The position numbers and the translations under genes were made by a program. The notes under the pieces are model-generated. The model had not been told where the DNA came from and did not search any database. It saw only the letters and a program-made list of their open reading frames with translations. Source: Ruminococcaceae bacterium UBA6353 (lineage in GTDB: Bacteria; Bacillota; Clostridia; Oscillospirales; Acutalibacteraceae). From it: a DNA stretch of 53,801 nt. Positions 16,740 through 24,563 of this stretch are shown one piece after another. Positions within the stretch are counted from its first letter, which is position 1. Every line of letters begins with the position of its first letter. Location: NCBI GenBank assembly GCA_002437905.1, contig DJRT01000007.1, positions 1-53,801 of the forward strand. Reading direction: 5' to 3'.

Positions 16740-16765
16740 AAATCACCGCTCCTTTGCCCGGCTTC

Positions 16766-19700
16766 TCAGCGGGAGGTAAAGTAGTTTTTCACCTGCACAA
16801 AGCTTTCCTTCTCTCGCAGGGTATAGTTTGCCGTATCCCACACCGCCCACTTGAAGGTCTTATAGGCAGGGGATTGCTTGGTCTCGGGGAAAAGGTACAG
16901 CTGATCCCCGGTCTGCTTATCGGCGATCAGCCCCGACACCACCGCGCCGTTGGTGCTGACCGTTTTGGCCTGTCCCTCAATGGCACCGGCATTGTTCAAC
17001 ACAATGCGCTGCGAGGGGTCGGTCACATTCAGCCACGACCACGGCAGCCGGATATAAATCGTGGAGCCGGTCTGATAGAACTGGTGATCGCCGGAGGAAA
17101 AGCCGCCATAGGAAAGCGGCGAAACCAAATGGTAATCACCGGAATAGCTTTCCTGCGTTACATAGGCGCCGCGGCTGCGGTCGTAGGCGGCGGTCACATA
17201 CAGCCCCGCCTCCTGCCTGCCGTCAAAGCGCAGCACATACTCCATGCCGGAAAGCGCCGTGGGCGTGTACTCACTGGAATAGTAATACTCGCCGTCATTG
17301 CGCTGGTAGGTATCAATGCCGATAAACAGCTGCTCGGTCGTGTAGTCGATCTCGGTCAGCAGCTGCGCAGACAGGTAGAAATAGCCCTCATTGGAGGAAA
17401 GCGACAGCATCTGTATGCGGTCGTCATCCGCCAGGTTGATGCCGCTTTCCTCCGGCGCGACCGCGTCCAGTGCCAGCAGGCCGGTGGTCTGCGCCGGGTC
17501 GGCCACATTCTGCCACAGATGGTTGTTCTCCAGCGGCACGGTAAAGGGGTACAGCTCCTCGCTGACCGCCGACCAATCATCATTGAGGTCGGCCGCCACC
17601 GCAGCCAGCGCACCGGTATTATTGGCTGCCCGCAGCAGCGCCACGGTCTGCTGCCCCTGGGCCTTTTCGGTCATCCCCGCCCGGTCACCGAAGCCATTGG
17701 CCGAGGAAAAGCCGATGCCGGTCACCAGCAGGCGCTTGTCGGCAGCCGCCCGCAATTGGGCAAAGGCGTACGCATACGCATCGCTCTCGCCGGCCACACG
17801 GTCAGCATTGGTCTGCAAAAGCTGCTGCACGCTTTCCAGGGATACCGCTGTCAGAGCGTAGTTTGCGCGGCAGTCCGTGTCGGTAACCACCTGCGCCGGC
17901 ACATAGGCACCATCGCCCTCCAGCCCGCTGCCCTGCAGCAGTGCCGCATCCGTCTGCACACCAACCGGCAGAGGATATCCATAGGTATCCACCGCATAGC
18001 TCTGCACCGTATCGTACAGGAAGGCAGCTGCTCCCGCCGCCCCGCTGCCCGCCGCATACCGGCCGGTATAGGACAGGGCGGAAAGCTCCCCGCCCGGCTG
18101 AGAAACACCGATCGTCAGCGCCAGCAGATAGGGGGATACATCACTGAAGTAGGTGGCCGCCTCCGCACTGCCATCGGGCGTAAAAGAGCCGCTGCCATGC
18201 AGCACATCCAGCGCCGCCTTCAGCCGATCGGCCGCCGCCGTCTGTGTGGCATCCGCCGGCAGCGCCACATGCTGCAGCAGATACAGCGGCGCTGCGCCGG
18301 CCCCGGCATTATGCGCATAGACCGCACGATAGAATTCCGGCGGCAGGATATCCTTGGCCTGCAGGCAGTTTGCCCCCAGCTTGACCGCCTCCTCCACCAG
18401 ACTTTGGTAGTAGGTATAGTTACGGGAGGGACCCTTCTCGCCCGGCTCGGCTGCATTGACGCTGACGGCGTTCACCGTCAGATCACGCCACTGGCTCTCC
18501 TCCAGCACCTGAAAGCCGGTATCGCTGACCCGCAGGCGGGCCTCCTGCTGGGCGCCGTCCGTCGTCTTCTGATGCGGCTGGATACCGGCCAGCACCTTTT
18601 TCATCAGCGGATTGTAGAAATTCCAGTAAAAGTGGCTGATATCCCCCTGCCGATCATAGGAAAGCCAGCGGTAGACGGTATCCGCAAACAGGAAACGGTT
18701 ATAGTTTTCGTGGCTGACATAATCGTTGAAATCCCCGGCAAAGTAATACACCGGCGCCCTGCCCTGCACAGTTTTGCACATTGCAGCGGCAAAGGTGGGG
18801 GTTTTCAGCACCCCCTTGAGCTTCTCCATGCCGGTGGCATTGACATCCAGGGTAAAGCTGGCAATCACCTCGGTGTCGCTGTTCGGCTCCACAATCTCAA
18901 ACCAGTTATAGAAATTCACCCGGCTGCAGCTGCGGAAGGTCTTTTTATAGTCTTCATTGATGTGCACCCGCAGCAGGTTTTTGGACTCAAAATCCGTCTT
19001 TTGCTCCAGCACCAGAATTCTCTCCGGCGAAACCAGCAGAATACCCGGACCGGAGAACTGCCACTCCACACCCTCCTGCTTTTCATACATCGGGGGCGCC
19101 CAGTCCGGCACATCCGTGAAATCCTGCAGGTCGTAAATATAGCGGCCCACCCAGCCGGTGGGGCTGACGCCGCACAGGCTGGCCAGCTGCGAATAGATCG
19201 CGCTGTCCAGATTGGCGTTGAACAGATCCATTTCCGCCACCACCGTGGCGCCGTTTTCGTAGGCATAGGAGATCACCGCCATATCGTCCACCGATATACC
19301 GGAGCCTCTGGCCGTGCCATTATTGTAGTACCCATAGGTATCATCCACCGCACCGTATACATCCGATACATACATTAGATCCGGCACATAGCTGAGCGTG
19401 GACAGCTCCCGCTGCGAGGTGATCTGTCCGCTTTCATCCAGCTGGGGGCCGAAATAATCGGTTTTGGTATTGTAAAAGCTGCCGTCCTCAAACACATAGC
19501 GCTGCTGCTCCAGCAGCCAGAACAGCCCCTGGTGCTTGCGGTAGACCGACCGGATATCAATCGCATTATCCTCCTGCACCGTCAGGACAGTCTTATCCAG
19601 CAGGCAGACATTCAGCGGGGTCTTCGGCCGGATATACCAGCCGATCAGCATAAACGCCATAACCCCCAGCAGCACCAGCGGGATAAGAAAATACCACCCG

Positions 19701-19831
19701 ACCTTCTTCGGCTTTTTCACCTGCTGCACCGCATTTTCGGTCTTCTGCTGTGCGTCGCGCGCGGCATCGTAGCGGATCTCCTCCGGTGCAGCGGTAAATT
19801 CGTTGCGGTTTTCGTTCTGCTGTTCGTTCAT
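16766..19831 (-). CDS. large membrane-anchored pseudo-glycosidase
   Basis: A 1021-residue protein with a charged cytoplasmic tail (1-42), one transmembrane segment (about 45-67) and a long external part. Residues about 70-460 hold a domain resembling DUF2194-type regions of polysaccharide loci (YVPDLMYVSDVYG). Residues about 465-760 align by pattern with the TIM-barrel domain of the two glycosidase-like proteins downstream, but both catalytic Glu are lost: the IGxE box reads TIGVSQPGG (Ser577) and the AEFG box reads LLVTGIGFSSANG (Gly705). A beta-sandwich C-terminus follows. Likely a carbohydrate-binding or assembly subunit. ATGA overlap with the HD-GYP gene. Domain limits are approximate. 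Confidence 0.7.
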   Translation of the reverse strand: MNEQQNENRNEFTAAPEEIRYDAARDAQQKTENAVQQVKKPKKVGWYFLIPLVLLGVMAFMLIGWYIRPKTPLNVCLLDKTVLTVQEDNAIDIRSVYRKHQGLFWLLEQQRYVFEDGSFYNTKTDYFGPQLDESGQITSQRELSTLSYVPDLMYVSDVYGAVDDTYGYYNNGTARGSGISVDDMAVISYAYENGATVVAEMDLFNANLDSAIYSQLASLCGVSPTGWVGRYIYDLQDFTDVPDWAPPMYEKQEGVEWQFSGPGILLVSPERILVLEQKTDFESKNLLRVHINEDYKKTFRSCSRVNFYNWFEIVEPNSDTEVIASFTLDVNATGMEKLKGVLKTPTFAAAMCKTVQGRAPVYYFAGDFNDYVSHENYNRFLFADTVYRWLSYDRQGDISHFYWNFYNPLMKKVLAGIQPHQKTTDGAQQEARLRVSDTGFQVLEESQWRDLTVNAVSVNAAEPGEKGPSRNYTYYQSLVEEAVKLGANCLQAKDILPPEFYRAVYAHNAGAGAAPLYLLQHVALPADATQTAAADRLKAALDVLHGSGSFTPDGSAEAATYFSDVSPYLLALTIGVSQPGGELSALSYTGRYAAGSGAAGAAAFLYDTVQSYAVDTYGYPLPVGVQTDAALLQGSGLEGDGAYVPAQVVTDTDCRANYALTAVSLESVQQLLQTNADRVAGESDAYAYAFAQLRAAADKRLLVTGIGFSSANGFGDRAGMTEKAQGQQTVALLRAANNTGALAAVAADLNDDWSAVSEELYPFTVPLENNHLWQNVADPAQTTGLLALDAVAPEESGINLADDDRIQMLSLSSNEGYFYLSAQLLTEIDYTTEQLFIGIDTYQRNDGEYYYSSEYTPTALSGMEYVLRFDGRQEAGLYVTAAYDRSRGAYVTQESYSGDYHLVSPLSYGGFSSGDHQFYQTGSTIYIRLPWSWLNVTDPSQRIVLNNAGAIEGQAKTVSTNGAVVSGLIADKQTGDQLYLFPETKQSPAYKTFKWAVWDTANYTLREKESFVQVKNYFTSR

Positions 19832-22065
19832 CGGCTCTTCTCCGTAATTCTCGCGTTGATCGCGTCAATACACCCGTGCATGGCGGCCACCACGGCCGGG
19901 TCGTACATGGTGCCCGCGTGGCTGTCGATATACGCCACAACCGTGTCCAGCGGCCATGCCTCCTTATAAGAGCGCTTGGTGGTCAGCGCGTCGATCGCAT
20001 CCGCCACCGTGACCACCCGTGCATACTCATCAATTTGGTCACCCGCCAGGCCGATATAGCCCTTTCCGTCGTACCGTTCGTGGTGCTGCGCGGCAATCAC
20101 TGCGGCACAGCGCATAAATTCTCCGTCAAATACCGACAGCAGTGCGTGCCCGTATTCTGTGTGCCGGCGGATGATCTCCCGCTCCCCCGCAGACAGCAGA
20201 CCGCTCTTGTTGGTGATCTCGGAGGGGATCGCTACCTTACCGATATCATGCAGCATGGCGGCGCGGGAAACCAGCGCACAGGTGGCGGCGGGGTATCCCA
20301 TCTCTTCCAGCAGCAGCCCGGTATAGTAGGCGACACACTCCAGATGGTCACGGTTGTTCCCGCTGGCCATCTCCGTATCCGCCGCCAGCTTCGTAAAGCT
20401 CTCCATTTCCTTTTCCGCCGGGTCACCATCCGCCGAAAAGTGCACCAGCACCACCTCCATGCAGCTGTGCAGTGCCGCCATCGTGCTGGTGAAAAAGCGC
20501 GAGAGACCATTCTGGATATTCTCAAAATGGTACAGCAGGAACGGCGCTCCATCCTGCAGAAAGATAAAATCAAAGTAGGTGCCGGCGAAGCTCCGCAGCT
20601 CCTGCAGCTCCGCGCAGTGGTTCTCGATCAGCGTATAATCGACCGGCCCCTCCAGCTGCCGCTGGTACACCGGCTGCCAGCCGGCGGGCGCCTTTACCGC
20701 CACCACAAAGGCCAGCTGCTGCGCGCACTCCTCGCCCAGCACCTCGCCGCACAGATCGCGCACGCCGTCGGCTGCGGTCTTGCAGGCCTCCGTCTGCGTG
20801 CGGCAGGCCAGCACCCGCTGCATCGTCTCCACCAGCCGGCTCACGCACCGGTCATAGACCTCGGTTTTGTGTACAACGCTCTGTGAGCGACTGCCGGATA
20901 TGGCCCTTGCCGACAGAACAAAGGCAATGAAGCACAAAAACACAAACTCCCCGATCAGCCGGCAGTAGGCAAAGGTCTCCCGATAGCGCAGGGTCAGCTG
21001 CAGCACACCGCACAGGATATCCAGCCCCGCCAGGAAGGTGAGCATGATGAAAAAGCCGTGGGCATACTGGATGCGCCGCCGCAGCAGGCCGTAACAGCCC
21101 CTGGCCAGAAGAGCCGCCGGCAACGCGCTGAGCACGGTGGCCGCCAGCAGCGTGGCCCGGAAAACGGTCGGGCTGTCGCTCAGCAGCGGCAGCAGAGAGG
21201 CCGCCGCACCAAGGCACAGGCAAAAGATCCGCCCTTTATTCGTATTCCGCATGGCGGCGGCAGCAGCCGCCGTCAGCAGGGTAAGCAGCAGCAGCTCCGC
21301 CGCGGCCGCCAGATTGTAAAACCGGGGGAAATTGACCAGATAGCTTGCCCGCGAAAGCGCCGTCAGCGCCAGTGCCGCGGCATACAGCAGCAGCAAAGCG
21401 GCAGCCGTCAGGCTGCCCATCCGCTTTTTCCGCGTAAGGAAGAGCGCCGCCGTGACCGCCATCCACGCCACGCTGAGCACGGCCAGCACAGCCGCCAGCA
21501 CCAGCGCCGCATTCAGCGCAAAGGCCGGTGTGTCGGTATCCGGCGAAAGCTCCGTACGCAGCTTGGCCGAAAAGGGCAGGTGCACCGAGACCTCCACCGC
21601 AATATCGCCGTTGGTGGCCGGCAGCACAATCGCATTATAGCAATTGCCGACATAGGCATCCTTGCCATAGTGGTTATCATAAACCGTTTCACCATTCACC
21701 GCAATGCGCATGGGGGCGTGATCGGCCCGGAGGATCAGCCGGCGTTCACTGCCGGTGCCGGCTATGCTGCCACGCAGATGTAGGTAGCTGCCGGTCTTTT
21801 CGCTGGACATGGGGGTGAAGGCATTGGCTACACGCCAGGACTCGCCCGTTTGGCCGGCCGGCGGTGTGGCCGTGTTGGTATACAGGTACTCCCACGCCAC
21901 TGTGCCGGCATCGGATACCAGTGAGCTGCCCACATAATTGAGAATATAATTGGCCGCCACCGTTAAAAGCAGGATCACCGCCGCAAGCTCCAGCAGCAGC
22001 CAGACGCCGCCCTGCCTGGGCAGGAGGCGCCGCAGCCGCCCGAAAACCGCCGAAATCTTTCCCAT
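19828..22065 (-). CDS. 7TM sensor with HD-GYP domain (candidate c-di-GMP phosphodiesterase)
   Basis: A 745-residue protein: transmembrane segment near 22-46, external beta-sandwich sensor (about 50-180), then seven hydrophobic segments (about 185-395) as in 7TMR-DISM proteins, a linker/GAF-like region (400-570) and a C-terminal HD-GYP domain. Visible residues: HDIGK at 606-610, HTEYGH, HHERYDGKGYIGL from 661, and VADAIDALTTKRSY. The GYP triplet reads GYI, but the HD dyad and other metal ligands are kept, so hydrolase activity is plausible. HD-GYP enzymes degrade c-di-GMP. Inside an operon headed by a c-di-GMP riboswitch, it would close a feedback loop. Confidence 0.85.
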   Translation of the reverse strand: MGKISAVFGRLRRLLPRQGGVWLLLELAAVILLLTVAANYILNYVGSSLVSDAGTVAWEYLYTNTATPPAGQTGESWRVANAFTPMSSEKTGSYLHLRGSIAGTGSERRLILRADHAPMRIAVNGETVYDNHYGKDAYVGNCYNAIVLPATNGDIAVEVSVHLPFSAKLRTELSPDTDTPAFALNAALVLAAVLAVLSVAWMAVTAALFLTRKKRMGSLTAAALLLLYAAALALTALSRASYLVNFPRFYNLAAAAELLLLTLLTAAAAAAMRNTNKGRIFCLCLGAAASLLPLLSDSPTVFRATLLAATVLSALPAALLARGCYGLLRRRIQYAHGFFIMLTFLAGLDILCGVLQLTLRYRETFAYCRLIGEFVFLCFIAFVLSARAISGSRSQSVVHKTEVYDRCVSRLVETMQRVLACRTQTEACKTAADGVRDLCGEVLGEECAQQLAFVVAVKAPAGWQPVYQRQLEGPVDYTLIENHCAELQELRSFAGTYFDFIFLQDGAPFLLYHFENIQNGLSRFFTSTMAALHSCMEVVLVHFSADGDPAEKEMESFTKLAADTEMASGNNRDHLECVAYYTGLLLEEMGYPAATCALVSRAAMLHDIGKVAIPSEITNKSGLLSAGEREIIRRHTEYGHALLSVFDGEFMRCAAVIAAQHHERYDGKGYIGLAGDQIDEYARVVTVADAIDALTTKRSYKEAWPLDTVVAYIDSHAGTMYDPAVVAAMHGCIDAINARITEKSR

Positions 22066-22097
22066 CTGTTACCTCTTATCGCATCACGCGCCCGCCC

Positions 22098-22304
22098 TTA
22101 CAGGCGCGAGTATTTTTCCAGAAGCTTTTTCACATCCGCCTTGCTGTCCACCGTGGCATCGGTGCGGTCAATATCGGCCGGACAGTCCCGCACGACCGCC
22201 TCCAGCAGCGCATAGGCCTCCCGCACCTGCGCCAGCAGCGCCCGCAGCCGGGCGTTCTCCTCCAGCAGCTGCTCCCGTGTTTTTTCTTCCTGCACTGCAG
22301 TCAC
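22098..22304 (-). CDS. short coiled-coil protein
   Basis: A 68-residue hydrophilic protein; residues 5-40 (EEKTREQLLEENARLRALLAQVREAYALLEAVV) form a heptad coiled coil. Start GTG at 22304 just behind the lipoprotein stop; a GTG three codons later has better ribosome-site spacing and is an alternative. It lies 32 bp before the HD-GYP gene. No family recognised; a partner or regulator of the neighbouring proteins is possible but unproven. Confidence 0.6.
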   Translation of the reverse strand: MTAVQEEKTREQLLEENARLRALLAQVREAYALLEAVVRDCPADIDRTDATVDSKADVKKLLEKYSRL

Positions 22305-22307
22305 CCC

Positions 22308-22919
22308 TTACTTTGATGATGCGAGCCGGCGTATCTGCACATGCCCGTCCACATCCTGCACCGTCAAAACGGTTTTGCCCTGCACCTCCGTCTTGTCGGC
22401 ATCCGTGAAAAAGGTTGTGCGCACCTGATAGGTGTCCGCACCGGCGCGGCTGACCGCGGTCTCATAATAGATCTCGGTGCCGTAAAGCGGCTCCCACATT
22501 TCAAAGCAGCCCTTTCCGGCATTATACAGATCTGCCCCGGTGATATCGGCGGAAACCGTGCCGAAATACTTGAGCAGCTGCAGGCGGATCTCCTCCGGCG
22601 TGGCCTGCCGCAGCCGGTTGCCGGAGCGCGGCATGGCGGTCAGATCCGCATAGTAGATATGACAGAAAGCAAACTGCACCAACGCATTGACGGAGATATC
22701 GTCCGGCGAGGAAAACCTTTCCTGCGCCAGCAGATAGCGCAGCTCATAGCTTCTGTGCGCCAGCGCATCTGCGTCGATATAGGCAGGGATGGGGGCGCTT
22801 TGCTCCCCGCTGCTGTATGCGGAGGAGCCGGCGTCATCCCTCACACCGGGATCAATATTGTTGCAGCCGGCCAGCGTCAGCAGAACCAGCGCGGTGAAAA
22901 AGCACCACAACCTCTTCAT
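22308..22919 (-). CDS. lipoprotein of the polysaccharide operon
   Basis: A 203-residue lipoprotein with signal peptide MKRLWCFFTALVLLTLAGC and lipobox LAGC (Cys19). The remainder is a small alpha/beta domain (DDISVNALVQFAFCHIYYADL, LLKYFGTVSADITGADLYNAG, ALSO Tyr-rich YGTEIYYETAVSRAG) of unknown family. Second gene of the riboswitch operon, placed after an internal hairpin and 4 bp before the coiled-coil gene. Probably an outer-face accessory of the export machinery; inferred from location. Confidence 0.7.
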   Translation of the reverse strand: MKRLWCFFTALVLLTLAGCNNIDPGVRDDAGSSAYSSGEQSAPIPAYIDADALAHRSYELRYLLAQERFSSPDDISVNALVQFAFCHIYYADLTAMPRSGNRLRQATPEEIRLQLLKYFGTVSADITGADLYNAGKGCFEMWEPLYGTEIYYETAVSRAGADTYQVRTTFFTDADKTEVQGKTVLTVQDVDGHVQIRRLASSK

Positions 22920-22940
22920 ATACGGTATACCCCCAAATGG

Positions 22941-22976
22941 AATAAAAATGCTGCTGCACAGGCTCTGTGCAGCAGC
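22941..22976 (-). terminator. internal attenuator of the polysaccharide operon
   Basis: On the minus strand a perfect 11-bp hairpin (CTGCTGCACAG / CTGTGCAGCAG, 22951-22975) is followed by CATTTTTATT. It lies between the first and second genes of the operon, so the first gene should be expressed above the rest. Confidence 0.8.
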
Positions 22977-23025
22977 GGGATAAGGCCTTCGTCAGCCTTA
23001 ACGCAAATTCAGCTGACAGTCCGGA

Positions 23026-24246
23026 TCAATAGCTCCACTTATAATCCGTATAAGAGAGCGTCATATCCGCATTGTTCTCGATAAACACATCCGCATAGCC
23101 GACCTGCTCGTAGGCGATATAGGCATCCGAGCGGATGGTCGAGCCCAGCGGCAGATTGACCGACAGGCTCTCCAGCGGGGTATTGACCACCTGCTTGATG
23201 CCGGTCTGCTTGTTATAATCGGTCTTGAAGTGATACCGGTATGCCATGAAGCAGCGGTTCACATCGGTGCGCAGCACCGGGTCGCCCTTCGGCAGCACAA
23301 AGGTCTTGGTATTGGCATCGTAGCTGCGCTCGTCATAGCGGTCGGACACCCGCACGGTGTACACGACCGTACCGCAGATACCCTCGCCCTCGTCGGTATA
23401 GCGGTCGGTATCCCAGTCGTTGGAGCACATCTGGAAGTGGTACTCCTTGCCGATCTCCAGCTGGATGCTCTCGCCGCCGTAATAGACGGTGCCGTCCTCA
23501 AAGCGCACCGACATCTTCTTCGGACACACGATGCTGCCGGTAACGGTATTCTTGGCCGGCGGCTCCGGGGTGATGTCCGTAGCGGGGATCTTCTCCCAGC
23601 AGGCATACAGGGTCACCGTGTTCATCCGCTTGGCAAAATCCAGGTCCTCCGCCGTCAGCACATCGCCGGGGGCATAGGCCTTGCCGGTGCCGTCCGCCGC
23701 CGTGTTCCAGCCGGTGAACCGATAGCCCTCGCGCACAAAGCCGTTTTCCTGCACGGTGGCCGAATCGTTCTTATAGTAGTGGTTGCTGTCGGTGGTGGAG
23801 CCGGTCACGCCGGTGGCATTGCCATCGTACAGCACGCTGCAGAAGGGCGTAACAACGCCATCCACATGCCAGCCGTCCGACTCCTCATATTTGATCACAT
23901 ACCAGATGACCGACTGTCCGTCCTCCAGCTTGACCGTCGGTGCGGAGACCACATAGCTGCTCACGCCGTTCTCGCCGTCGTTGAAGTAGCCACCCTGGCC
24001 AAAGCCGGTGGTGATCCAGCCATCGCCCACATAGCTGTAATTCTGTGCGGGCTGCGCGGCCGTGCCGGTGGGCACGGTCAGCCCCTCATTGAGCAGGTAG
24101 AATTTGGCCTTCACGGTGCGGCCATCCGGCCGGCCACCGCCATTGCCGCCCCACCAGCCGCCATAGGCCGGCTCGGCTGCCGCCGCAACCGTAAACAGGC
24201 TGAGCAGCAGAACGACTGCCGCCAGTACGGAAAGAATTCTCTTCAT
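23026..24246 (-). CDS. secreted Listeria-Bacteroides-repeat protein
   Basis: A 406-residue exported protein with signal peptide (residues 1-24, ending AAAAEP). A Gly/Trp/Asn-rich segment follows (GGWWGGNGGGRPDG). Residues about 160-225 contain an InlB B-repeat (Listeria-Bacteroides repeat): GYRFTGWNTAADGTGKAYAPGDVLT ... VTLYACWEK. The C-terminal 180 residues are beta-rich and not recognised. There is no sorting signal or membrane anchor, so it is probably secreted into the matrix or held non-covalently. ATG 24246 has an AAGGAAGG site; the frame upstream is the riboswitch leader. First gene after the c-di-GMP riboswitch and before an attenuator, so likely the most abundant product. Confidence 0.8.
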   Translation of the reverse strand: MKRILSVLAAVVLLLSLFTVAAAAEPAYGGWWGGNGGGRPDGRTVKAKFYLLNEGLTVPTGTAAQPAQNYSYVGDGWITTGFGQGGYFNDGENGVSSYVVSAPTVKLEDGQSVIWYVIKYEESDGWHVDGVVTPFCSVLYDGNATGVTGSTTDSNHYYKNDSATVQENGFVREGYRFTGWNTAADGTGKAYAPGDVLTAEDLDFAKRMNTVTLYACWEKIPATDITPEPPAKNTVTGSIVCPKKMSVRFEDGTVYYGGESIQLEIGKEYHFQMCSNDWDTDRYTDEGEGICGTVVYTVRVSDRYDERSYDANTKTFVLPKGDPVLRTDVNRCFMAYRYHFKTDYNKQTGIKQVVNTPLESLSVNLPLGSTIRSDAYIAYEQVGYADVFIENNADMTLSYTDYKWSY

Positions 24247-24273
24247 TCGTCTCGCCTTCCTTTTCCGGGAAAT

Positions 24274-24321
24274 AAAAAATGCACCTATACCTGGACGGAG
24301 AGCCCGTCGTGTATAAGTGCA
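24274..24321 (-). terminator. riboswitch expression-platform terminator
   Basis: On the minus strand GCACTTATAC...ACGG pairs with CCGT...GTATAGGTGC, followed by TTTTTT at 24279-24274. Its 5' arm shares bases 24311-24320 with the 3' strand of riboswitch stem P1, so the two structures exclude each other. Confidence 0.85.
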
Positions 24322-24395
24322 ACCTGACAATCATGGCCTATCGGCTGTAGATTCATGGCTTTGCGTCACACGCTTTCGCGTGCTTTGCCTTTTAC
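24311..24395 (-). ncRNA. c-di-GMP-I (GEMM) riboswitch aptamer
   Basis: On the minus strand the leader shows the GEMM-I landmarks in order: AAGGCAAA (24391-24384), a GAAA-capped hairpin (CACGC GAAA GCGTG), the diagnostic GACGCAAAGCCA, an ATCTACAGCC...GGCC arm, and the closing AGGTTGC. Stem P1 can form between GTAAAAGGCAA (from 24395) and TTGCACTTATAC (to 24311) with a bulge and one mismatch. Its 3' strand is the 5' arm of the terminator at 24274-24321; ligand binding should stabilise P1, block the terminator and switch the operon ON. The class assignment is strong; direction of control is inferred from the overlap. Confidence 0.9.
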
Positions 24396-24405
24396 TTGTG
24401 TGGGT

Positions 24406-24434
24406 AGTATAGCACAGCCCGGCAAAAATTGCAA
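24406..24434 (-). promoter_or_regulatory. promoter of the c-di-GMP riboswitch operon
   Basis: TTGCAA (24429-24434) and TATACT (24406-24411) on the minus strand with 17 bp between; start near 24399, just before the aptamer. Confidence 0.85.
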
Positions 24435-24484
24435 GACTTTTTTGCAATTTTTTGCAACTTTTTTCGACAGCCGCCGGGTGGCGC

Positions 24485-24513
24485 TTGACGCAGAGTATAA
24501 AAGGTTGTATAAT
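24485..24513 (+). promoter_or_regulatory. promoter of the DivIVA-like gene
   Basis: TTGACG at 24485-24490 and TATAAT at 24508-24513, 17 bp apart; back to back with the riboswitch-operon promoter. Confidence 0.85.
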
Positions 24514-24563
24514 AAACAACACATTTGACCACAAAAATAACCAAGCAAAGTGCGGTGATACAC

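Noticed and set aside
16508..19378. A 956-codon open frame on the plus strand
   Set aside because: It is antisense to the 1021-residue pseudo-glycosidase gene, has no ribosome site, low-complexity composition and no family pattern; it results from high third-position GC.
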